A stretch of DNA of 64,000 nt from Streptomyces longhuiensis (GCF_020616555.1 NZ_CP085173.1:2677501-2741500); one strand, 5' to 3'; positions 1 through 8,685 are shown, numbered from the stretch's first letter. Numbers and translations: made by a program. The notes: generated from the sequence alone by a model not told the origin.

Positions 1-287
1 GGGCCGCACACCAGATTGAGGCAGTGCCACATGCCGTAGGTGAAGTAGACGTACGCGTGGCCGGGCGGACCGAACATCACGTCGTTGCGGGCGGTGCGGG
101 AGCGGTAGGCGTGGGAGCCGGGGTCGTTCGGGCCGTCGTAGGCCTCCACCTCTGTGAGCCGCAGCTCGATCGGGCCTTCCGGGGTGTTGCGCACGAGGAC
201 GCGCCCGAGGAGATCGGGGGCGACCTCCAGTACGGGCCGGTCGAAGAAGTCCCGTGGGAGGGGCGTACGGTCAGGGGCCGCGATCAT
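1..287 (-). CDS. DNA-3-methyladenine glycosylase (AAG/MPG family), 3' end outside window
   Basis: The reverse-strand reading starts [18 protein letters not shown] and runs off the window edge after about 95 residues. It contains the AAG-family segments [44 protein letters not shown] and LNLVCG, the usual N-terminal half of alkyladenine glycosylases, which excise alkylated purines in base-excision repair. The ATG has no Shine-Dalgarno sequence, but a TACGCT hexamer ends 8 nt upstream (296-301 on this strand), so the mRNA is probably leaderless. Truncation here is only the window boundary. Family assignment is secure; the catalytic Glu/Tyr region is partly visible. Confidence 0.9.
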   Translation of the reverse strand, partial: MIAAPDRTPLPRDFFDRPVLEVAPDLLGRVLVRNTPEGPIELRLTEVEAYDGPNDPGSHAYRSRTARNDVMFGPPGHAYVYFTYGMWHCLNLVCG

Positions 288-480
288 GGCGGACGAGCGT
301 AGTCCAACGGAGAAGTAACGGAGAAGTGCGGCGAATCGGCGTGGACGGGTAGCCCTCGGGCTCCGTTGCTTGCCAGGGTGAGCCGCGCGGAACCGGTCAC
401 CGGTCTATCGCGTTGGTAGAGATCAAGGATCGCGACAGGAAGACACGGGCCACGGTTGTGGCACGGGGAGGAGTGGAGTC

Positions 481-1263
481 ATGGGGTTCAAGCGGCTGCT
501 GGCGAGTCTGGGTGCGGGCGGTGCGTCGGTCGAGACGGTGCTGACCGAGGTCAACGTGGTGCCGGGTGGCGTCGTCCAGGGTGAGGTGCGGATCCAGGGC
601 GGGTCCGTGGACCAGGACATCGAGGGGCTGTCGGTCGGTCTGCAGGCGCGGGTCGAGGTCGAGGGCGCCGACCAGGAGACCAAGCAGGACATCGAGTTCA
701 CGAAGCTGCGCCTCGGCGGGGCGTTCCAGCTGCAGGCGAACGCGGTGCACGCGGTGCCGTTCGGGCTGGAGATCCCGTGGGAGACGCCGGTCACGACGAT
801 CGACGGGCAGCAGCTGCGCGGCATGAACATCGGTGTGACGACGGAGCTGGAGATCGCCCGCGCGCTGGACTCCGGTGACCTCGACCCGATCAACGTGCAC
901 CCGCTGCCGTCGCAGCAGGCGATCCTGGACGCCTTCATCGGGCTGGGCTTCCGGTTCAAGAGCGCGGACATGGAGCGCGGGCACATCCGGGGCACGCGGC
1001 AGAAGCTGCCCTTCTACCAGGAGATCGAGTTCTTCCCGCCGCAGCAGTACCGCGGGCTCAACCAGGTCGAGCTGAGCTTCGTGGCGGACGACCGCGAGAT
1101 GGACGTCGTCCTGGAGATGGACAAGAAGCCGGGGCTCTTCAGCGAGAGCAGTGACACGTTCCGGTCGTTCGTCGTGGGGCACAACGACTTCCAGGGGACG
1201 GACTGGTCGGCGTATCTGCACCAGTGGCTGTCCGAGGTCGGCAGCAAGCGCAACTGGTTCTGA
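481..1263 (+). CDS. spo0M: Spo0M-family sporulation-control protein
   Basis: 260 residues with the family's typical start ([21 protein letters not shown]) and the N-terminal arrestin-like beta-sandwich, including [16 protein letters not shown] and the [14 protein letters not shown] segment. The C-terminal part (about 140-260) has [13 protein letters not shown] and the [10 protein letters not shown] segment. A GGGGAGGAG Shine-Dalgarno lies just upstream of the ATG. In Bacillus, Spo0M affects stage-0 sporulation control and cell-division-related processes; its role in Streptomyces is not defined. It stands alone, followed by a separately translated PEBP-family gene. Length and motifs are complete. 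Confidence 0.93.
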   Translation: MGFKRLLASLGAGGASVETVLTEVNVVPGGVVQGEVRIQGGSVDQDIEGLSVGLQARVEVEGADQETKQDIEFTKLRLGGAFQLQANAVHAVPFGLEIPWETPVTTIDGQQLRGMNIGVTTELEIARALDSGDLDPINVHPLPSQQAILDAFIGLGFRFKSADMERGHIRGTRQKLPFYQEIEFFPPQQYRGLNQVELSFVADDREMDVVLEMDKKPGLFSESSDTFRSFVVGHNDFQGTDWSAYLHQWLSEVGSKRNWF

Positions 1264-1358
1264 CCCCCGTGCGCCGGCCGGTGGCGGCGCCGTCCGCTGC
1301 CGGCCGGGCGGGGCATAGGCTCGGCACCGAGAGTTTTCGCCGATCAGGAGGTGCCGAC

Positions 1359-1898
1359 GTGACCGACCTCAAGAGGCCGCCGCTTCCCCATGACTTCCAT
1401 CCGAAGGTGCCGTCGTTCACGGTGGTGAGCGAGGACTTCGAGCCGGGTGCGGTACTCAAGGACGCTCAGGTCTACGCGGCCGGGAACACCTCGCCGCAGC
1501 TGCGGTGGGAGGGCTTTCCGGCCGGGACGAAGAGTTTCGCCGTGACGTGCTTCGACCCGGACGCCCCGACGGGCAGTGGCTTTTGGCACTGGACCGTGTT
1601 CGACATCCCGGTTTCGGTGACCGAGTTGCCGGCCGGTGCGGGCAGCGGCAAGTTCGAGGGGCTGCCCGCCGGTGCGGTGCAGGTGCGCAACGACTACGGG
1701 ACGAAGGACTTCGGGGGCGCCGCGCCGCCGCCCGGTGACCCGGCCCACCGTTACGTCTTCACCGTGTACGCGGTGGATCAGGAGAAGCTGGGTCCCGACT
1801 CGGACGCCTCGCCGGCCGTCGTCGGGTTCAACCTGCGCTTCCACACGCTGGCGCGCGCGCAGGTCCTCGCGGAGTACGCCGCTTCCGCGGACAGCTAG
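1359..1898 (+). CDS. YbhB/YbcL (PEBP, Raf-kinase-inhibitor-like) family protein
   Basis: 179 residues from a GTG preceded by AGGAGG at proper distance; an earlier in-frame GTG at 1224 overlaps spo0M and lacks a ribosome site. Diagnostic PEBP ligand-pocket elements are present: [19 protein letters not shown] (the DPDxP and GxxHW motifs) and [22 protein letters not shown] (the GYxGPxPPxGxxHRY region), then FTVYAVD. Bacterial PEBPs bind phospholipid-like or small anionic ligands; the physiological role is generally unknown. It is followed by a strong terminator, so it is probably the last gene of its unit. Confidence 0.93.
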   Translation: MTDLKRPPLPHDFHPKVPSFTVVSEDFEPGAVLKDAQVYAAGNTSPQLRWEGFPAGTKSFAVTCFDPDAPTGSGFWHWTVFDIPVSVTELPAGAGSGKFEGLPAGAVQVRNDYGTKDFGGAAPPPGDPAHRYVFTVYAVDQEKLGPDSDASPAVVGFNLRFHTLARAQVLAEYAASADS

Positions 1899-1913
1899 CG
1901 TTCATCGGCTGTT

Positions 1914-1957
1914 TGCCCGTCCCCGGTCATGGAAGTGATCGGGGGCGGGCATTTTTA
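1914..1957 (+). terminator. Intrinsic terminator with U-tract after the PEBP gene
   Basis: TGCCCGTCCCC pairs with GGGGGCGGGCA (one mismatch) around a short loop and is followed directly by TTTTTATT. A T-run after the stem is unusual at this GC content and makes this the most classical terminator in the window. Confidence 0.85.
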
Positions 1958-2043
1958 TTGCGTTGTCCATCTCGGCGCGCCCGGCCAGAGTTGATCCAAG
2001 CCCGCCACGGGGGTGGGCCGGGGACGTACGGGAGGTGGGCGAG

Positions 2044-2550
2044 ATGCGGGACACGCTGGTACTGAACGCCAGCTTCGAGCCGTTGTCGACGGTGACGCTC
2101 AACCGGGCCGTCGTGCTGGTGCTGCAGGACAAGGCCGTCGTCGAGCAGGCCCACCCCGGACTCCGTGTGCGTGCGGCTGCCGTGGACATACCGGTGCCGC
2201 AGGTGATCAGGCTCTGCAGGTACGTACGAGTGCCTTTCCGAAGACAGGCTCCGTGGTCGAGGCGGGGTGTGCTGGTGCGTGACCAGCACCGGTGCGCGTA
2301 CTGCGGGCGGCGGGCGACGACCGTGGACCACGTGGTGCCGCGGTCGCGTGGTGGTGCGGACTCCTGGCTGAACACGGTCGCCTCGTGCGCGGAGGACAAC
2401 CACCGCAAGGCGGACCGGACTCCGGAGCAGGCGGGGATGCCGCTGTTGCGGGAGCCGTTCGAGCCCACGCCGGCCGATGCGATGCTGCTGACGCTCGGCC
2501 ATTCCGAGCGGGACGCGCTGCCGGCATGGCTGGCGCGTACGGCGGCGTAG
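2044..2550 (+). CDS. HNH endonuclease family protein
   Basis: 168 residues from the ATG at 2044, which has GGGAGG 8 nt upstream; the in-frame ATG at 1963 overlaps the terminator region and is less likely. The C-terminal half holds an HNH/zinc core: CxxC at residues 84-87, DH at 95-96 (the first His), Asn110, and C115xxxNH at 119-120. The N-terminal 80 residues (starting MRDTLVLNASFEPLSTVTL) are the conserved extension seen in the actinobacterial chromosomal HNH family. It probably cleaves or binds DNA; the biological role is unassigned. No partner methylase or mobile element is nearby, so restriction or homing is not supported. Confidence 0.88.
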   Translation: MRDTLVLNASFEPLSTVTLNRAVVLVLQDKAVVEQAHPGLRVRAAAVDIPVPQVIRLCRYVRVPFRRQAPWSRRGVLVRDQHRCAYCGRRATTVDHVVPRSRGGADSWLNTVASCAEDNHRKADRTPEQAGMPLLREPFEPTPADAMLLTLGHSERDALPAWLARTAA

Positions 2551-2570
2551 CACGGGACGCGGCGCGCACG

Positions 2571-2607
2571 GAAGAGCCCGCCTCCGGGGTGCCGGGGCGG
2601 GCTTCTC
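2571..2607. terminator. Bidirectional terminator between HNH gene and SPFH gene
   Basis: GAGCCCGCC pairs with GGCGGGCTT (one G-U) around a GC-rich loop, placed between the convergent stops at 2550 (+) and 2622 (-). Confidence 0.7.
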
Positions 2608-2621
2608 TGTGTGCGGTCGGG

Positions 2622-3554
2622 TCAGTCGATGGGGGGCTGTTCGCGGCGCTCGGCGCCCGCGGGGGCCGAGCCGCCGCCCATCGGGCCGAAGTTGCCCATG
2701 GCGCCGGAGAGTCCCTTGAGCGCGTCGCCGATCTCGCTGGGCACGATCCAGAGCTTGTTGGCGTCGCCCTCGGCGATCTTCGGGAGCATCTGGAGGTACT
2801 GGTAGGCGAGGAGCTTCTGGTCGGCGTCGCCGGCGTGGATGGACTCGAAGACCGTACGGATGGCCTGGGCCTCGCCCTCTGCGCGCAGGGCGGCGGCCTT
2901 GGCCTCACCTTCGGCGCGCAGGATCGCGGACTGCTTCTCACCCTCGGCGGTGAGGATCTGGGACTGGCGGATACCTTCGGCGGTGAGGATCGCGGCACGC
3001 TTGTCGCGGTCGGCGCGCATCTGCTTCTCCATCGAGTCCTGGATGGAGGTGGGCGGCTCGATCGCCTTGAGCTCGACGCGGTTGACGCGGATGCCCCACT
3101 TGCCGGTGGCCTCGTCGAGGACGCCGCGCAGGGCCGCGTTGATCTCCTCGCGGGAGGTCAGGGTCCGCTCCAGGTCCATGCCGCCGATGATGTTGCGCAG
3201 GGTGGTGACCGTGAGCTGCTCGATGGCCTGGATGTAGCTGGCGACCTCGTAGGTCGCGGCGCGGGCGTCGGTCACCTGGTAGTAGATGACGGTGTCGATG
3301 TTCACGACCAGGTTGTCCTGGGTGATCACCGGCTGGGGCGGGAAGGGGACGACCTGTTCGCGCAGGTCGATCCGGTTGCGGATCGAGTCGATGAACGGGA
3401 CCACGATGTTCAGGCCCGCGTTCAGTGTGCGGGTGTAGCGGCCGAAGCGTTCGACGATCGCCGCGCTCGCCTGCGGGATGACTTGAATGGTCTTGATCAG
3501 GGCTATGAAGACCAGCACCACCAGAATGATCAGGACGATGATGATCGCTGACAT
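2622..3554 (-). CDS. SPFH/Band 7 (stomatin/QmcA-like) membrane protein
   Basis: 310 residues. An N-terminal transmembrane segment (residues about 2-22) precedes an SPFH domain (VPQASAAIVERFGRY, then the NIVVPFIDSIRNRIDLREQV and QDNLVVNIDTVIYYQVTD segments). A long helical coiled-coil rich in alternating EGEAKAAALRAEGE-type heptads spans about 185-235, and a Pro/Gly-rich tail follows. SPFH proteins form large membrane-associated ring or cage assemblies that organise membrane domains and restrain proteases. The adjacent upstream gene on this strand encodes an NfeD protein, the classical genomic partner. They are separated by about 140 nt, so they may be cotranscribed but not coupled. Confidence 0.92.
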   Translation of the reverse strand: MSAIIIVLIILVVLVFIALIKTIQVIPQASAAIVERFGRYTRTLNAGLNIVVPFIDSIRNRIDLREQVVPFPPQPVITQDNLVVNIDTVIYYQVTDARAATYEVASYIQAIEQLTVTTLRNIIGGMDLERTLTSREEINAALRGVLDEATGKWGIRVNRVELKAIEPPTSIQDSMEKQMRADRDKRAAILTAEGIRQSQILTAEGEKQSAILRAEGEAKAAALRAEGEAQAIRTVFESIHAGDADQKLLAYQYLQMLPKIAEGDANKLWIVPSEIGDALKGLSGAMGNFGPMGGGSAPAGAERREQPPID

Positions 3555-3693
3555 CGCGTCTCCCGTGCCCTTCGTGCCGTGTCGTTCCGGCGGGTCCCGC
3601 CGGAAGATCTTGAGGATCTTGCTGGTCGAGTCTGTCAGAACGGGCCCTGCGGCGTGGGGAGTTCAAGCCACCTCCCCGATCACGTCACCATGA

Positions 3694-4125
3694 TCACACG
3701 ACGATCGCGGTGGCTCCTTCGATGTCGACGACATCGACGTGACGGCCCGGCTGGTAGCTCTCGGACTCGTCGAGTGAGCGGGCGGACCAGATCTCTCCGG
3801 CCAGCTTGATACGGCCGCCGCTGCCGTCGACGCGTTCGACGACAACGGCCTGTTTGCCCTTGAGGGCCTCGATTCCGGTGGCGAGCACGGGCCGTTGGGC
3901 GCTGTGGCGGGCCGCGATGGGCCGTACGACGGCGATGAGCGCGACCGAGACGGCGGCGAAGACGAGGACCTGCGTCACCATCCCGCCGCCGAGGCCGGCG
4001 GTCACGGCGCCCGCGACGGCGCCGGCGGAGAGCATGCCGAATTCGGGCATCGCGGTGATGACGAGAGGGATTGCGAGCGCGGCCGCCCCGATCAGCCACC
4101 ACACCCATGCGTCGATGTCTGCCAC
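3694..4125 (-). CDS. NfeD family membrane protein
   Basis: 143 residues: two to three N-terminal hydrophobic segments (WVWWLIGAAALAIPLVITAM; VLVFAAVSVALIAVV), then the soluble OB-fold domain of NfeD (LKGKQAVVVERVDGSGGRIKLAGEIWSARS, with VDVVDIEGATAIVV at the C terminus). This is the short NfeD1b form lacking the ClpP-like protease domain. Known NfeD proteins pair with SPFH proteins; the SPFH gene lies immediately downstream here, so a joint membrane-microdomain complex is the natural inference. Confidence 0.9.
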   Translation of the reverse strand: MADIDAWVWWLIGAAALAIPLVITAMPEFGMLSAGAVAGAVTAGLGGGMVTQVLVFAAVSVALIAVVRPIAARHSAQRPVLATGIEALKGKQAVVVERVDGSGGRIKLAGEIWSARSLDESESYQPGRHVDVVDIEGATAIVV

Positions 4126-4189
4126 ATGGTCATGGTAGGACCGGGGTTCCCTCCTGCGACAGGGTGCCGTGGGAGCGGCCCGCGCCGTC

Positions 4190-4987
4190 TCAGCCCAGCG
4201 GGAGGCCCTGCGCGCTCCAGCGCTCGCCGCGCTGCTCGACGACGAGCGGGAGACCGAAGCAGCGGGAGAGGTTGCGGGAGGTCAGCTCCAGCTCCAGGGG
4301 GCCCGCGGCGAGGACCTTGCCCTGGCGGATCATGAGGACGTGGGTGAAGCCGGGGGCGATCTCCTCGACATGGTGCGTGACCATGATCATCGAGGGGGCG
4401 ATCGGGTCGCGGGCGAGGCGGCCGAGACGGCGCACGAGGTCCTCGCGGCCGCCGAGGTCGAGGCCGGCGGCGGGCTCGTCGAGCAGGAGGAGCTCGGGGT
4501 CGGTCATGAGGGCGCGGGCGATGAGGGTGCGCTTGCGCTCGCCCTCGGAGAGCGTGCCGAACTTGCGGTCCACGTACTCGGTCATGCCGAGGCGGTCGAG
4601 GAAGGCGCGGGCGCGCTGCTCGTCGATGTCCTCGTAGTCCTCGTGCCAGCCGGCGGTCATGCCGTACGCGGCGGTGAGGACCGTCTGCAGGACGGTCTGG
4701 CGCTTGGGGAGCTTCTCGGCGAGCGCGATGCCGGCGACGCCGATGCGCGGGCGCAGCTCGAAGACGTCGGTGCCGGGCCGGCCGAGGGTCTCGCCGAGGA
4801 TCGTGGCGGCGCCCCGGCTGGGGAAGAGGTAGCTGGAGGCGACGTTCAGGAGGGTTGTCTTGCCGGCGCCGTTCGGGCCGAGGATGACCCAGCGCTCACC
4901 TTCCTTGACCGACCAGGAGACCTGGTCCACCAGAGCCCGGCCCTCGCGGACCACGGATACGTCCACCAGCTCCAGTACATCGCTCAT
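4190..4987 (-). CDS. ABC transporter ATP-binding protein (single-domain)
   Basis: 265 residues. Walker A GPNGAGKT, signature LSEGERKR, Walker B LLLLDEPAAGLD and the H-loop HHVEEI are all present. I start at ATG 4987 (MSDVLELVDVSVVRE) because GGGAGA lies 10 nt upstream; an in-frame ATG six codons earlier (MGDNAL) overlaps that site. LSEGE instead of LSGGQ is typical of the YlmA/PhnK-like ATPases. No permease gene is adjacent, so the partner or substrate cannot be named; a solitary cytoplasmic role is possible. Confidence 0.88.
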   Translation of the reverse strand: MSDVLELVDVSVVREGRALVDQVSWSVKEGERWVILGPNGAGKTTLLNVASSYLFPSRGAATILGETLGRPGTDVFELRPRIGVAGIALAEKLPKRQTVLQTVLTAAYGMTAGWHEDYEDIDEQRARAFLDRLGMTEYVDRKFGTLSEGERKRTLIARALMTDPELLLLDEPAAGLDLGGREDLVRRLGRLARDPIAPSMIMVTHHVEEIAPGFTHVLMIRQGKVLAAGPLELELTSRNLSRCFGLPLVVEQRGERWSAQGLPLG

Positions 4988-5111
4988 GAGCGCGTTGTCT
5001 CCCATTGCAGTCTCGGCAGTCGCGTGCGTCTTGTGGACGCATCCCCCAAGGGAAAACCTACGCCACCGGTCGACCGGTCCAATCCATCGGTCGGTCTTTA
5101 GGGTGGAGCCC

Positions 5112-5900
5112 ATGCTTTCGGAACCACGCTCAGGTCGGCTGGCCTCATGGGGAAATGCCCTTTTGGCCGGGTTTGTTGCTCCCGATGACGCCGCGCTCGC
5201 CATAGTCGGCGAGGACGCGGTGCACCGGGTGGAGGGGCTGCCCGGCGAGTCGGCGCCGGTGGGGCTGACGCTCGCCCTGGGGCGGCTGCGCACGCTGGGG
5301 GCGACCGGGCTGCGGGTGGCGCTGCCCGCGCCGGGCCACCCGCTGGGCCTGAGCGGTCCTCCCGAGTTCAACGCGCGCGCCCTCGACGCGGAGGAGGCCG
5401 TCGTGTGCCAGGGGGCCGCGCTCGGGCTCGTTCCCGAGGTGTACGAGGCCGGGCCCGCCGGCGACGTCCATGTGGACGTCCTGTGGCACTGCCTTCCCGT
5501 GCGGGAGGCGCCCCCCGCGGACGTGCCCTCCCTCGGTGAGGCCGAGCGGGAGCTGGCGGAGGCGCTGCGGGACGCGACGGCCGTGCTTTCTCGGCTCGAC
5601 GTCGCCGGATCGGGCCCTGTGGCCGAGGCGGCGGTGGACGCGTACCGGGCGCGGGCCGAGCGGGGCCGTGAGGTTCTCGCGCCGGGCTATCCACCGCGGG
5701 CGGTGAGGGTGCTGGAGCTGGCGCAGCGCGTCGGGCTGCTGATCTCGGTGGCGTACGAGAGCGGGCACGGCGGGGCTGTGAGTGCCTCGGAGATGGCGGC
5801 GAGGTCGGAGGCGCTGCGTCCGGTGGAACGGACGGCTCGGCGGGCGCAGGTCGCGGCGTACAACGCGTTCGTGGAGGAGCGGGAGCGCGGGGGACGGTGA
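5112..5900 (+). CDS. Conserved actinobacterial hypothetical protein
   Basis: 262 residues, no recognised domain. The sequence is Ala/Gly/Leu-rich and acidic, with segments such as LALGRLRTLGATGLRVALPAPGHPLGL, and no signal peptide or membrane segment. The ATG has TAGGGT ending 7 nt upstream (5099-5104), fitting a -10 box of a leaderless transcript; in-frame upstream starts run through the divergent ABC gene and lack support. It looks like an enzyme-fold or regulatory protein peculiar to streptomycetes, but I cannot assign function. Confidence 0.75.
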   Translation: MLSEPRSGRLASWGNALLAGFVAPDDAALAIVGEDAVHRVEGLPGESAPVGLTLALGRLRTLGATGLRVALPAPGHPLGLSGPPEFNARALDAEEAVVCQGAALGLVPEVYEAGPAGDVHVDVLWHCLPVREAPPADVPSLGEAERELAEALRDATAVLSRLDVAGSGPVAEAAVDAYRARAERGREVLAPGYPPRAVRVLELAQRVGLLISVAYESGHGGAVSASEMAARSEALRPVERTARRAQVAAYNAFVEERERGGR

Positions 5901-5970
5901 GGCGGGGGCGCATGGGTGTCGAGGGCGCGGGGGCGTCGGGACTCAGGCGCTCGGGAGTGGCGTGACACGC

Positions 5971-6010
5971 AGGAAGGGCCCCGCGGATCCGTGTCCGTGA
6001 GGCCCTTCCT
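5971..6010. terminator. Bidirectional terminator between the hypothetical gene and the chaplin
   Basis: AGGAAGGGCC (5971-5980) pairs perfectly with GGCCCTTCCT (6001-6010); the 20-nt loop contains the palindrome CGGATCCG. It lies between convergent stops at 5900 (+) and 6022 (-). Confidence 0.7.
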
Positions 6011-6021
6011 GGAGAGGTGTG

Positions 6022-6261
6022 TCAGCTGTTCGCGGAGGCGTTGCCGAACGCCGGGTTCAGCAGGCCGATCACGTTGACGGAGTTGCCCGTGGCGTTGACC
6101 GGAACGTGGACCGGGACCTCCACCAGGTTGCCCGAGCCGACACCCGGGGAGTTGGCGGCCAGGCCCGCGGCGTCCGAGTCCGCGAAAGCGGCTCCGGCGG
6201 AAGCGCCCGCGGCGATACCGGCGACGGCGACGGCCAGGGCGGCCTTCTTGGCGATGTTCAT
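6022..6261 (-). CDS. Short chaplin lacking cysteines
   Basis: 79 residues from the ATG at 6261 (GGAGGA upstream); the longer frame from 6321 has no ribosome site. A Sec signal peptide (MNIAKKAALAVAVAGIAAG, cleaved near AFA-DS) precedes one chaplin domain, SPGVGSGNLVEVPVHVPVN through VNVIGLLNPAFGN. Chaplins assemble into amyloid rodlets on aerial hyphae and lower surface tension. Most short chaplins carry two Cys, in NxCGN and near the C terminus; here the equivalent positions are Thr and Ser, so no disulfide can form. It sits just downstream of the ChpE-like gene on the same strand, separated by a terminator hairpin. Confidence 0.93.
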   Translation of the reverse strand: MNIAKKAALAVAVAGIAAGASAGAAFADSDAAGLAANSPGVGSGNLVEVPVHVPVNATGNSVNVIGLLNPAFGNASANS

Positions 6262-6406
6262 GAGAAGTATTCCTCCAGCTATGGCGATTCGACCCCAGCC
6301 ACGGGGGTGCACGCTGTGCAACGGGTGGGCCGGGCGGATGACACGGGTGGGAGCGGCTATGCGCCCGTTCGGATCAACTTTGTCCGCGGCCGGGCCGGAA
6401 ACGGGT

Positions 6407-6433
6407 CCGGCCCCCGGGGATACCGGGGGCCGG
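6407..6433 (-). terminator. Terminator between the two chaplin genes
   Basis: CCGGCCCCCGG pairs perfectly with CCGGGGGCCGG over a 5-nt loop. It lies 28 nt past the stop of the upstream chaplin, so each chaplin probably has its own transcript. Confidence 0.7.
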
Positions 6434-6460
6434 TGGTCACTGGTGGACCTAGGGCGTACG

Positions 6461-6703
6461 TCAGTGGTTGACGCCGAGGTTGCCGAAGGCCGGGTTGAGC
6501 AGACCGATGACGTTCACGGTGTTGCCGACGACGTTGACCGGGACGTGGATCGGGGCCTGGATCACGTTCCCCGAGACGACGCCGGGCGAGTGCACGGCCT
6601 GGCCGTCCGCGTGCGCGTCGGTGGCGGAGGCCATACCGGCACCGGCGGCGACGAGCCCACCGGCGACCATCGTCACGGCCGCGACCCTCTTCAGCTTCTT
6701 CAC
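6461..6703 (-). CDS. chpE: Chaplin ChpE
   Basis: 80 residues starting at GTG 6703, preceded by AGGAGG. The signal peptide MKKLKRVAAVTMVAGGLVAAG ends near SAT-DA, followed by a chaplin domain (HSPGVVSGNVIQAPIHVPVN ... NPAFGNLGVNH). The absence of cysteine and the terminal NLGVNH are, as I recall, hallmarks of S. coelicolor ChpE, one of the chaplins produced early and essential for aerial growth. A histidine-kinase/LuxR-regulator pair lies directly upstream on the same strand, the same neighbourhood as in other streptomycetes. The 199-nt upstream gap should hold its promoter, but I could not place a convincing sigma-BldN box. Confidence 0.92.
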   Translation of the reverse strand: MKKLKRVAAVTMVAGGLVAAGAGMASATDAHADGQAVHSPGVVSGNVIQAPIHVPVNVVGNTVNVIGLLNPAFGNLGVNH

Positions 6704-6902
6704 TTCTTGACCCTCCTAGGCGATCACTGCGACGAACCGCCGCAGCACGCACTGGAGAACGCCGGGGCCTCGCGCAGGATGCGCCATCCGGGGGACATAC
6801 ACACGACAGTATGAATCTCAGCCCGGAACGGAACCATCCGACTTGCCGTCGCCCTCGCCCGGTCCGGCAACGACTCGTGCCGTCCCGCAGCCGCGGCATC
6901 GG

Positions 6903-7547
6903 TCAGCCGGCCGCCCCGTGGCGCACGGCCCACAGCGCGGCCTGAGTGCGGTCCGCCAGGTCGAGCTTCATCAGGATGTTGGACACGTGGGTCTTCACCG
7001 TCTTTTCGGAGAGGACGAGGGCGCGGGCGATCTCCCGGTTCGACCGGCCGTCCGCGATCAGGCCGAGCACCTCGCGCTCGCGCTCGGTCAGGGAATTGCC
7101 CCTCCCCTGCCCGCCGTTGCTCTCCTCCTGAGAGAGCAGAGCCCCGGCCACCTCCGGCTGGAGCAGCACATGGCCCGCGTGCACCGAGCGGATGGCGCCG
7201 GCCAGGGCGTCCGGGTCGACGTCCTTGTAGACGTACCCGGCGGCGCCCGCGCGCAGGGCGGGGACCACCGTGCGCTGTTCGGTGAAGCTCGTGACGATGA
7301 GCACGCGCGCGGGGTTGGCCAGCTCGCGCAGCTTGCGCAGGGCCTCGACGCCGTCCATGACCGGCATCTTGACGTCCATCAGGACGACGTCCGGCCGCAG
7401 CTCCTCGGTAAGGGCGACGCCCTCCGCGCCGTCCGCCGCCTCCCCCACGACCTCGATGTCGTCCTGGACCTCGAGGAACGTGCGCAGCCCTCGGCGGACG
7501 ACCTGGTGGTCGTCGACCAGCAGCACCCGGATCCTGTTGTCAGCCAC
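6903..7547 (-). CDS. LuxR/NarL-family response regulator
   Basis: 214 residues. The receiver domain has acidic pair D12-D13, phosphoacceptor D58 (VVLMDVKMP) and K108 (YVYKD); a LuxR HTH (LTEREREVLGLIADGRSNREIA ... VKTHVSNILMKL) occupies about 150-205. The gene overlaps the end of the kinase gene by 8 nt, so the two are cotranscribed and translationally coupled. The DNA target is unknown; chpE lies next downstream, but adjacency alone does not show control. Confidence 0.93.
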   Translation of the reverse strand: MADNRIRVLLVDDHQVVRRGLRTFLEVQDDIEVVGEAADGAEGVALTEELRPDVVLMDVKMPVMDGVEALRKLRELANPARVLIVTSFTEQRTVVPALRAGAAGYVYKDVDPDALAGAIRSVHAGHVLLQPEVAGALLSQEESNGGQGRGNSLTEREREVLGLIADGRSNREIARALVLSEKTVKTHVSNILMKLDLADRTQAALWAVRHGAAG

Positions 7548-8685
7548 CGGGGACCTCCATCTCGATCGTGGTGCCCTTGCCGGGCTCCGATTCCACCGTC
7601 AGACGGCCGCCGACGCCACTGGACCGGTCACGCATCGAGACCAGACCGAGGTGGCGTCCCGCATGCCGGACGGCCTTGGGTTCGAATCCGCAGCCGTCGT
7701 CGCTGACGCGCAGGACGGCTCCGGGCCCTCGCTTGTCGAGCGTCACGCGGACGTGCTCGGCGCCCGAGTGGCGCAGCGCGTTGTGCAGCGCCTCCTGGGC
7801 GACGCGGAGCATGGCCTCCTCCTGGGCGGCGGGCAGGGCGCGGATGCCGCCGCAGGCGAAGGTGACGCGGGCCGAGTGGGCGCGGTCGAGTACCTGGATC
7901 TGTGTGCGCAGTGTGGCGATCAGGCCGTCCTCGTCGAGCGCGGCGGGGCGCAACTCGACCACGGCGGCGCGCAGTTCGTCGGCGGCTTCGGCGGCCAGCT
8001 CCGCCACGTGCTGCAACTCGCCCTTGGCGCGGGACGGGTCGCGGTCGACGAGGGCCGCGGCGGCCTGGGCGGTCAGGCGCAGGGAGAAGAGCTTCTGGCT
8101 TACGGCGTCGTGCAGTTCGTGGGCGAGGCGGGAGCGCTCCTCGGCGATGGTGAGCTCGCGGCTGCGCTCGTACAGGCGGGCGTTCGTCAGGGCGATGGCC
8201 GCGTGCTGGGCGAGGATCGTCAGCAGTTCCTCGTCCTCCATCGTGAAGCCGCAACCTCCTTGCGGCTTGGGGCACTTCTTGTTGGCGAGGAAGAGGGCGC
8301 CGATGACCTCGTCCCCGTCACGGATGGGCAGGCCGAGGAAGTCGGACATCTCGGGGTGCGCCGACGGCCAGCCCTCGAAGCGCGGGTCCTTGCGCACGTC
8401 GCCCAGGCGCTCGGTCTTCGCCTCGCGCAGCATCGCGGCGAGGATGCCGTGCTGGCGCGGGAGCGGGCCGATGGCCTTCCACTGCGCGTCGCTGACGCCG
8501 TCGACGACGAACTGGGCGAAGCCTCCGTGGTCGTCCGGCACTCCGAGGGCCGCGTACTCGGCGTCGAGCAGCTCTCGGGCCGACGCGACGATCGTCTTGA
8601 GGACGTCGCGCACCTCGAGGTGTCTGCTCATGGCCAGCAGCGCGGAGCTCACCGCGGAGAGGCCTGATCGTGGGCCGTGACTCAT
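7540..8685 (-). CDS. GAF-domain sensor histidine kinase (HisKA_3/NarX-like)
   Basis: 381 residues, cytoplasmic, no transmembrane segment. A GAF sensor domain covers about 20-170; the HisKA_3 dimerisation motif (SRLAHELHDAVSQ, phospho-His at about 192) and a HATPase_c domain (NALRHS; VSDDGCGFEP; GLVSMRDR) follow. The GAF domain carries C138 and C145 in KKCPKPQGGCGF, an insert suited to thiol redox or metal sensing. ATG 8685 is chosen; upstream frames run into the divergent SDR promoter. It is the cognate kinase of the overlapping regulator gene. Confidence 0.9.
   Translation of the reverse strand: MSHGPRSGLSAVSSALLAMSRHLEVRDVLKTIVASARELLDAEYAALGVPDDHGGFAQFVVDGVSDAQWKAIGPLPRQHGILAAMLREAKTERLGDVRKDPRFEGWPSAHPEMSDFLGLPIRDGDEVIGALFLANKKCPKPQGGCGFTMEDEELLTILAQHAAIALTNARLYERSRELTIAEERSRLAHELHDAVSQKLFSLRLTAQAAAALVDRDPSRAKGELQHVAELAAEAADELRAAVVELRPAALDEDGLIATLRTQIQVLDRAHSARVTFACGGIRALPAAQEEAMLRVAQEALHNALRHSGAEHVRVTLDKRGPGAVLRVSDDGCGFEPKAVRHAGRHLGLVSMRDRSSGVGGRLTVESEPGKGTTIEMEVPGG

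Noticed and set aside
397..1221. Long antisense reading frame opposite spo0M
   Set aside because: A GC-rich shadow: Arg/His/Leu-biased composition, no ribosome site, and the + strand carries a full family match.
2044..2550. Homing or restriction nuclease on a mobile element
   Set aside because: The HNH gene is a conserved chromosomal family, with no methylase, intron or flanking repeats.
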